DNA of 64,000 nucleotides from Thozetella sp. PMI_491 (taxonomy: Eukaryota > Ascomycota > Sordariomycetes > Chaetosphaeriales > Chaetosphaeriaceae). Shown in pieces: positions 58,201-64,000 of this stretch. The DNA lies in NCBI GenBank assembly GCA_021432635.1, contig MU270077.1, forward strand, positions 1-64,000. Direction: 5' to 3'. The notes beneath the pieces are model-generated. The model did no database searches. It was not told where the DNA came from and saw only the letters and a list, made by a program, of their open reading frames with translations. Within the stretch, counting starts at the first letter, position 1; each line of letters begins with the position of its first letter. The position numbers were made by a program, and so were the translations under genes.

Positions 58201-58278
58201 CGTGTCGTGCATTTGTGCCTGTTCGTTGTGATCGGGCCTTATCGATGCATCCTTGGGCAATGAATTTCGGGCGACCAT
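55201..58278 (-). CDS. MINDY-family deubiquitinase with CaaX tail
   Basis: A single exon of 1025 aa. The catalytic domain spans about 410-705. It has catalytic Cys442 in QNANGPCPLVALVNAL (Gln436 completes the oxyanion site) and catalytic His665 in FRNDHFSTLYRHP. Members (MINDY1/2, yeast Miy1) trim long K48-linked ubiquitin chains. After the domain lies QEDRDLALALQLQEEED, a ubiquitin-interacting helix of MIU type. The N-terminal 400 residues are Pro/Ser-rich with repeats such as IPSVLRPG and IPTVLRPA. The C-terminus is RDCIVM; CIVM fits a CaaX box, so farnesylation and membrane attachment are predicted. It is larger than most relatives because of the disordered tails. Confidence 0.93.
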   Translation of the reverse strand: MVARNSLPKDASIRPDHNEQAQMHDTRAGLWPDGGAEAAADEVWGHTHQQRGDGGDVAGKTAEIGAPHPNHEQVPASLRPGAPGNYSGIAEESNVWDEGPMAMSRSEDNGNGDVTKIPSVLRPGVSHAEAEVAEAGQSGQQVYRIPTVLRPAGGASRSETNPFKRKPLASSPGAPGLAQDRGSPLHAPTNTSLAPLLEPDTVPLTEAGLAEPSNNPWKPAPSERKELLSPSQPAPLGLPEQDSGRDIWDSGKPSRQPSPGATSNSPALLSLHSDGEQAIWGEEERRQLPLAAQPVPPGNDEVFEGGHAWDDLGTVDKGKAPAHPPSMDNAGSAGSADDWNLIDLDGPRGPPSRQSTWENFADAEESLPNPPAHKAPPPQEEDDEQLPALPPRRSQEVPPPQPPRPVSKSETYQIKNISWHDINAAENPRTSPILVQNANGPCPLVALVNALTLTTPAKLVNTALVETLRSREQVSLGLLLDAVLDELMRRSDPNVALPDVTELYGFLKGLHTGMNVNPRFIPTAELMTAFKRTSLTHIHPTERGDLIPGTFEATKEMALYSAFSIPLYHGWLPMKDEPAYEAFTRQAASYEDAQNLLFREEELEDKLSSPAQQGLSEEEQQVYQDILTIKSFLSISATQITTWGLEVVTKAMEPGSVAILFRNDHFSTLYRHPQTLQLVGLVTDAGYATHDEVIWESLVDVNGERSEFFSGDFLLVGGAKAADHDGAEPTNGADWPPRGGTSGSAASGGDGRLTVQSRRARSQAQPDEDELDAAPLSPSTEQEDRDLALALQLQEEEDERHRAEQERRNRESRLSEQFIEQQARAQPPSSRGRGSARGGSPLASRASPRGSSVSVNPGRRSSSVTSIPVSSGPGASPRGRGGARGGVATSSRGALPAARATTRGGGIQGVRSLLPPRSQGVSRPADDGLEDAPPSYEQAARQDPYMPPEGHPSHPASAHDRHSTASDQGRRTPPPPISSPATGRRVPGVPGYPGVASPSRMRPGVPPTAVTSTAGSGRDRDCIVM

Positions 58279-59997
58279 GGCAGCGACGAGGGTGAATCCT
58301 GATGCTGATGCCGTCGGTCGGCGATGACCAGCGGATGCGGGGCAGGGTTGGGGGGTTGGGGGGCCGGGAATCGCGACGTGCGATGCCTTTCCGCGTTCGC
58401 TATCTTGGGGAGGGGGGCTGTAGAGACTGTCGACATGGAATGGCGAGGTTCGCTAGAAGAATGCCGGAGGAGCTTTGTTCGGCACGTGTGAGCGGACTGC
58501 AAGTGCTGGCCGAGCTGTACGACGTCGTAGGCAGTGGCGTCATCAACTGCGCTGTGGCGATCTAGGCCGGGGTACCGTGCACGCGGCGGGAGGAGCTTCT
58601 GGAAAACCCACCTAACCAGATGCGCTGTCTGCCCTGTACAGCACCAATAATTACCAGTGCCCGTAGCAAGCAAGCAAGGTTTCGAGAGCACGATGACGGT
58701 TCCTGATACGATCTAGCTGGAGAGAAGACGCACTCTCGCACACAAACGCAACAGGAGGCGTCCAATTGGAGACGAGTCGAGAGAGCCCAAGCAGCAATGT
58801 GTCTTGGGGCTTTCGGGTCGATCCGACGAGGAGGGGATTAAGGAACGAAAGAAGAACAACCAAGTGGTGCTTTGAGCCAGATGGAGCCGATTGGAGGCGA
58901 GCAATCCCGGGGCTGCTGCGACAACCGAACAAGGTTGGAGGCTCGAGGCCGTCTTCTTCGCTGCTGGGGCGGTACCAGTCTATTGCTTCGCTCTTCTTCC
59001 ACGGGTTCCCCAGGTGGCTGGTACGCCAAGCTGTCTCATAGAACCAGTCCGATCTTTGGGGGGTTGGTTGCGTCAGCTCCTTCAGGCAGAAGAATACGAC
59101 AAAGCGGTGCAGCAGCTCGGGGAGAGCCTCGTGGATGAGGCAAGGTGGTAATTAGCTATGTACATCGTTACAAGACCCGGCTGCCGTGCCCTCCAGGCGG
59201 AGCTGCAGGGAAGGGAATACGGTGCAGTGCAGCACACGACGCAAGGTATCACGAGGGTATGTACCAATCGCCTTGCCTTACAGGTGGTGGGCGGCGGGCA
59301 GCCGCCGCGCTGGCTGGCTCGGTCTCCGCTCGCTCCAACCTCGCCCCCTGCTCCCCGGCCCCCGGGGTCTGTCCACACACCTGCCCCGCAGAGAGGGCTT
59401 GCGCGTCGATCTGGCCGCCCACCACCGGCTGCATCAGAGAACCTACCGGGCACCGATCCTACCAACTTGGTAGGTACAGTCGCCACAGAGCCTTGCCTTC
59501 CCATCCGGCCTAACCTCATAGACTGGAGCGGCCCCGAGTGTCTAGCGAGTAGCACGCGTGCAGCCGAGCTCCGGGACGTTCTTGAGCTCGGCAGCCGCGC
59601 GGCCCATGCGCGCCCCCGACACAGCGCGGCCTATTGGCTCGTTCGTTCAGTTCGTTCAAATACAGGTTTCGATAAGGGGTTAAGTAGGTATTCAAACATC
59701 AGTACAAATTCCACAAGGGCTCCCGGGGGGGCTGGCATCTCTAGCGATGCAGCCACGCCCTGCTCTCATGATAATAGACGCCCGAGGAGGAAGTCCTCGG
59801 TAATGCTGTATGCCCGTCCTTCTCGCCAACGCCAAAGCCAAGACCGCAATGTGAGCCGCAATGTGAGCCGCAATGTGAGCCGCAATGTGAGCCAAAATCG
59901 TCGCCGCCATAGCTAGACAGGCCGCTCCAAGCTCCGTGCTCCGAGGCTCACCAAGTATCCATCCAAATTAATGCCACCCTGCTGATGGGGTTCGGCT
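58279..59997. other. 1.7 kb intergenic region
   Basis: Contains the promoter of the MINDY gene on its left side and the 3' region of the J-protein on the right, plus the 12-base tandem repeat and a CCACC/GGTAGGTAC motif near 59468. The 252-codon plus frame at 59158-59916 is low-complexity, without family resemblance; not called. Confidence 0.5.
59844..59891. repeat. 12-base tandem repeat, four units
   Basis: Four perfect head-to-tail copies of CCGCAATGTGAG. Twelve is a multiple of three, but no gene is recognised around it. Confidence 0.95.
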
Positions 59998-61132
59998 TCA
60001 GTAGCCCATATTCCTTAACCTCTTGCAGCTATCCAACTTGTAATTCCTCGCCAGCTCCATCTTGTCTGGATCTTGGAAGAACCAGCCCTGTGCTTCGTCC
60101 GCAAGGCGTTGCTGCGCCGCCCTCTCGTTCTCGCACTTGGCGTTGAGCCACCTCACCAACGTGATGCCGGCAGACTTGTCAAGCTGATGGAGCTTATGTT
60201 TGGAGTATGAGGCAATGTCGTCGGGTCTGACAAAGTACTTGACCCCTAGGTCCGGGATCGTGCGTTCTTCCGTGAACGGGGGCTCGGGGTGGTCGAAGAC
60301 CATGTTTGGGGTGGCTGGCTGGGAAGCGCCCGAGAATATCGAGGACAGGAGCGGGAATATAAATAGCAGGATGATTGGCAGCAGGCCGAGGATGGTTGAG
60401 GTGAGGCTTGCTTCCTGGGCCTGCTGCCCGTTGGCGCCCGCGGCCCGCGGCCGCGCCCGAGGTCGTGCGCCTCCGAACTGATGGACCCGTATGCCTGGGC
60501 CGAAGTTGAATGCGAACTGCGGACCCGTGTCAAAACCTACGGTTGTACGTGTTAGCCCTCATCCCAGACCGGAGCAACATGGGCCGCGAGGCCCCCTCAC
60601 CTCCAAATCCACCTGGCCCAAAACCGCCGCCGCCGAAGAACCGCGCAAAGAGCTCCTCCGGGTTGATCTCCTCCTCCCACGCACCGCCCCCGCCTCTGGG
60701 GCCCATCCCACCGCCTGCAGCTGGCCCGCGGCGAGCGAAGCCGGCGAATGGGTTCTCTTGCTGTGCACTGGCGAACCTGCTGTCGGGATCGGTGCCGAAC
60801 CGGTCGAACTTGTCGCGCTTCTCCTTGTCTCCCAGCACGCTGAATGCGCGGGCTACCATCTTGAAGGCCTCGTCGGCGTGCTCGTGGCCGTTCTTGTCCG
60901 GGTGTGTCAGCAAGGACTGCTTGCGGTAAGCCTTCTTTACCTCGGCGTCGGTGCAGGTCTTTTCGATGGCTAGGATCTCGTAGAAGGCGGTGGCTTGGCA
61001 CCGGCGGATGCGCAAGACAGCTTGCTTCTGCTCGGGCGTGTACTTGCGCTCCTGGTTTCCCTGATTGTGCTCGCGGCTGCGGGCGGTAGAACCGTTGGAG
61101 GCATCGGCCCCCGTCGCAGATGCGGAGGGCAT
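59998..61132 (-). CDS. ER membrane J-protein (DNAJB12/Hlj1-like)
   Basis: Exons 61132-60601 and 60536-59998 with a 64-base intron. The product is 356 aa. The J domain begins near residue 47 (QATAFYEILAIEKTCTDAEV), with HPD at 77-79, the tripeptide that stimulates Hsp70. A Gly/Phe-rich region follows (INPEELFARFFGGGGFGPGG) and then a membrane span near 222-244 (LGLLPIILLFIFPLLSSIF). The C-terminal domain is DUF1977-like (KYFVRPDDI, CENERAAQQ, then ELARNYKLDSCKRLRNMGY). This layout is that of the ER-anchored DNAJB12/14 and yeast Hlj1 class, which works in ER-associated degradation. A signal sequence is absent, so the J domain should face the cytosol. Confidence 0.93.
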
Positions 61133-62187
61133 GGTGCCCCGGTGCGCGGATTAATATAGCCCTTTGTGTTGTCCTGTCGCTGCTGGCCGTGCTTGTTGGT
61201 TTGTTTATTATGCCAGAGCAAGGCTAGCAAGGGGAGCCGGGCGAACGAAGCCGAGAGTTGGAAAACTTGGCCGAAGCCGCGGTCGCGGTGCCACTTGCTG
61301 AGCCGGAATTGCGGGGAACGTCGATTTACCAGAGCAACGAGATTCGGGCTGGGTGTCGGACGATGGGTTCGATCGCGACGATAAGGATGTCGAGGCGAGA
61401 GAGGTGGCCGCTTTTTCCCCCTTTGGTGCTTTCTCTCCTCCTGTCCTTGTGCGGGAGATATTTGCTGCTGGATGAGATGTCGTGTGGAGTTGCCGCAAGG
61501 AGGGCTGCTTTTGGAGATACGGCGGGACGAACGGCCCTGTGGAATCGTGGCTTTTTTTTCTGGGCTCTTGCCTTTGGCGCAATCCCCTCGGCACGAGCCT
61601 GTCTGTGTGGCAAGCGAGCAGGATGCAGACTCCTTGGCGATATGGATTTAGTTCGACCGTCAAGCGGCTTTTTTTCTCTCTCGTTCTAGAGGCAGAGGGG
61701 GCAATGCTGGTGGTTGAGGTATTCCCCTAGGCCTAGACTGTTGGCATGTCGGGTGGACAAAGACAGCGACGCCTTGGTGAAATTATTCATGGGTTGCAGC
61801 CACGGTGGGTTCTATTCGCCCTCTCTACTGGCTTTCTCGAGTCTGGCTGGGACAAGACTACTGCGAAAGACCACGAGAGACCAGGAGCCAGTGAGCCCAC
61901 TAGACCCGACGCACGGACAGTAGATCTGCTTAGTCATGTCCGCCGGATCAGGGGTGGTGGTCAAGACGTCACCTCATGTGAGAGGACTGCTTGCTGCTCC
62001 GTGCTAGCCAACTAGCCAACCGCGAGGCTGCCCTTAGCTTAGCTGCTAAAGCTTTCGGGATTTTTCCTTCACTGCGACCTGGTGAAATCAGACCACCAAA
62101 GACATCACTACTTTCCCCACCCTCGGTTTTCCCTCTCTTCTGTCTGCTCTCCCTGGTCCAGATATTGGGGAATTACTCAATTTGACC
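61133..62187. other. Divergent promoter region, J-protein and AIM19-like genes
   Basis: About 1 kb between divergent starts. It contains a T8 run near 61549-61556 and many short frames on both strands; none is recognisable. Confidence 0.5.
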
Positions 62188-62759
62188 ATGGCACCTCCCG
62201 ACCAGCCCGAGCCTCCCAAGAGCCTAGTCTCGTACTTGAATGCCTGGGGATGTAAGCAATGTCCCTCCCTTGGCCGTGCCCATCTCGGCACTACTATTTG
62301 CGAAATCCCTCCCCCTTCCCCTGCCTGGTCGGACATTCATAACATGCTATAATGCTCAAGATGCTTGCATCCCACTAACGCCCTCCAGCGTCCTCCATAT
62401 CGCCGGTGGGACTGGCCACCTTGATCATATCTCTTCATTCCCGTCCTTTCCAGACACTTCCTATGCTGTTCCCACCACTTCTCTTCCTCAGCAGCTACCT
62501 CAACGTTGCTGGCTTCACCATCGACAGTGCCGGCATGTCCGCTGCCTGGAGTGGTCTCTATGTTCTGTTGGCAGCAAGGCGCCGACCGGCCACCCTAAGG
62601 AAGCGCTTCTCAGCCAGGGGAGCAGTTCGAGGCGTCGCCATGGGACTGGGCACAGTGAATGCCGTGGCCGGTGGATATGTTTATGCTACGGGCGATCGGA
62701 AAGCTGAAGAGCTGGAGAGGAAGGAGAGGAATCGATGGGGAATTTACAGCGATGAATGA
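62188..62759 (+). CDS. AIM19-like small membrane protein
   Basis: Exons 62188-62251 and 62389-62759; the 137-base intron has a CACTAAC branch site. The product is 144 aa. It shows PVGLATLIISLHSRPFQTLP, a hydrophobic stretch, then DSAGMSAAWSGLYVLLAARRR and a final span GVAMGLGTVNAVAGGYVYA. The order and spacing (two spans, AAWSGLY, an Arg-rich turn, then a third span) resemble fungal AIM19, a protein linked to mitochondrial inheritance in yeast but of unknown biochemistry. Similarity is by pattern, so the name is tentative. It converges with the phosphatase gene. Confidence 0.75.
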
Positions 62760-63280
62760 ACTGCCACCCCACATCGAGCTGGAACCTAGGCATATCCGTC
62801 ACCTCTCACGGGGCGAAGTGTAAGAATCGTAGAGCTGTACCACGCATATCGGGCGCGCATGGCCCCCCCAAAAACGTGTAATATAAAGCACGAAAGACAC
62901 CACAATGGTCATACACTTCCATTGTATTCGTGATGGTGATGGATGAGGCACCCTAGCGGCTGCCGGACACTTTCTAAATATAAACAAAGGAGAGGGAGAA
63001 GAATGAGAGAGTAAAACGCCGGGAGACCTCTCAGCACTTGATTCGTCTCCTTCGAGTAATGGTATGCCCCTCATAATCCCCCAATATACTAGATCCTATC
63101 CATGCAGTGATGTTACAATCTCTGGAGTCTCCCATCGCTCGGCTGTAGAACGCTACTTTTAGCCCTGCCTTCATCGGTGCGGCTGCTGGACCCTGGACGG
63201 ATCCCGACCGCACCGGGGCTACCGGAACTACCTGGAGAGGGTTCGGAAATCCTGATTGATAGGGGTAGCCGAGTAGCAGA
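62760..63280. other. Convergent 3' region
   Basis: 521 bases between stops. A/G-rich near 62980-63015. Nothing recognised. Confidence 0.5.
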
Positions 63281-64000
63281 TCACCCGGTACGGCTCGGGT
63301 ACGCCTGCGAGTATAACGGATGTGCCCTGGGGAGGTTGATGCCGGAGAAGAGCCAGATAACCAAGACGAAAAAAGTGAAGACTGTGATTCGTATGAAGAT
63401 TCGGGTGCGGACCTGCATCGCCGATCTCTCGGCGAAGAGATTGGACAGACTCGACAGGTCGAATAGAGTAATGTATTTGACGTCGCAATCTCGAGCCTTG
63501 GCACCTGCAAACTCCCGATACTCGTCGACAATGCGTGGCAGTTTCCACCCTGTCACTTTCCGGACCACAGCCACTACGCAGCCGGTGCGGTGCTAGAGCA
63601 GGATTAGAATGGCCGCTGGGGGTTTAAGCCGGGGCAGAGATTCTCTACTCACCTTCCCGTGGTTGCAGTGTATTAGAAGTGGGTGGTTCTGGTGGTTCAG
63701 GACAAGCCGCAGAATGTCTCGCATCGTCTTCATCGGTATGTCCTCCTTCTTAGTGCCCTTCATGCTGAAAACGTGGTGCCGAATGCCATTCTCCGCGATG
63801 AATGACCGATAAGAGTCCGGAAAATCCTTGTCAACGAGAGTCCTGCCCATCCAATCAGGATTTTTCGCACATAACTTAGGGAGCTGGGGAGCGGGGCCAC
63901 TAAAGAGCACACAAGCGAGAACTTACACTATAGTCCGGAGCTTGAGGTCTCGGATGAATGTATAGTCCTGAGCCTGGGGATAGCTACTCCGATATACTCC
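63281..64000 (-). CDS. SIW14-like dual-specificity/inositol-pyrophosphate phosphatase (partial)
   Basis: Exons visible are 64000-63927 (continuing outside the window), 63842-63653 and 63592-63281; introns are 84 and 60 bases. 191 residues are seen. Landmarks are GVYRSSYPQAQDYTFIRDLK, then LRTIVTLVDKDFPDSYRSF, and the active site HCNHGK|HRTG, split by an intron (HCxxGKxRTG pattern). This matches the Siw14/Oca-type phosphatase group, of which Siw14 hydrolyses inositol pyrophosphates. The C-terminus has a strong membrane-like segment (63335-63400, IRITVFTFFVLVIWLFSG) after the catalytic core. The N-terminus is missing at the window edge. Confidence 0.9.

Noticed and set aside
59158-59916. 252-codon plus-strand frame containing the 12-base repeat
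   Set aside because: It is low-complexity with no family pattern or conserved start; its repeat is simply translated.
1-64000. CRISPR arrays, rRNA genes or a secondary-metabolite cluster
   Set aside because: No spaced direct repeats and no rRNA were seen. The lone SDR and GRE2-like reductases have no PKS, NRPS, terpene synthase or transporter nearby.

Overview
The window is nuclear DNA from a filamentous ascomycete (Pezizomycotina, probably a Sordariomycete). The evidence is split genes with short GT-AG introns of about 53-130 bases, many with CTAAC-type branch sites. The coding DNA is GC-rich, one large AT-rich block looks like the product of RIP (repeat-induced point mutation), and the gene families are fungal. 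No rRNA, tRNA or CRISPR array was recognised. Exon structures were worked out by hand from splice signals, reading phase and remembered family sequence, so they are well supported but unverified.

Layout. 1-4740 is an AT-rich, gene-free block. It holds a degraded Ty3/gypsy-type retroelement fossil, a fold-back inverted repeat and a small GC-normal island. 4741-6125 is the transition to normal DNA. The gene-bearing part then runs: a secreted GH125 alpha-mannosidase (6126-7758, +); a CM1/centrosomin-motif spindle-pole or MTOC scaffold (9094-12169, -); a 4.3 kb gene-free stretch; an NTF2/SnoaL-like small protein (16502-16987, -); a KDM4-type JmjN-JmjC-PHD histone demethylase (17916-22482, -); a sphingoid-base-phosphate phosphatase (24274-26542, -); a FabG/OAR1-type SDR (27049-28124, +); the SUMO E1 subunit UBA2 (28168-30589, -); a queuosine-salvage protein with an assembly gap in one intron (31818-33273, +); the DNA polymerase delta small subunit (33511-34151, -); SKI8 (34495-35716, -); mitochondrial bL32m (36683-37173, -); a CDC10-class septin (37838-38995, +); guanylate kinase (39616-40513, -); an unnamed OB-fold-like protein (40929-42185, +); a GRE2-like reductase (42539-43902, +); ORC6 (44036-45192, -); the i-AAA protease YME1 (45697-48446, +); an aquaporin (50195-52213, +); a steroid 5-alpha-reductase-like enzyme (52677-53669, -); a MINDY deubiquitinase with a CaaX tail (55201-58278, -); an ER J-protein (59998-61132, -); an AIM19-like protein (62188-62759, +); and a SIW14-like phosphatase running off the right edge (63281-64000, -).

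The genes are mostly conserved housekeeping functions and do not form an obvious cluster or pathway. Loose themes are mitochondria (bL32m, YME1, AIM19-like, mitochondrial-type FabG, a possible mitochondrial form of guanylate kinase), DNA replication (POLD4, ORC6, guanylate kinase, perhaps the OB-fold-like protein) and ubiquitin or SUMO (UBA2, MINDY). Five divergent pairs share promoters and several neighbours converge tail to tail. No new multi-gene system is convincing. The most interesting items are local: a start codon alone in its own exon in SKI8, a basic presequence ahead of guanylate kinase, the unnamed OB-fold-like protein, a membrane-anchored SIW14-like phosphatase, a recurring TACCTA/TAGGTA motif in the intergenic DNA, and the RIP block with its spared island and fold-back repeat.
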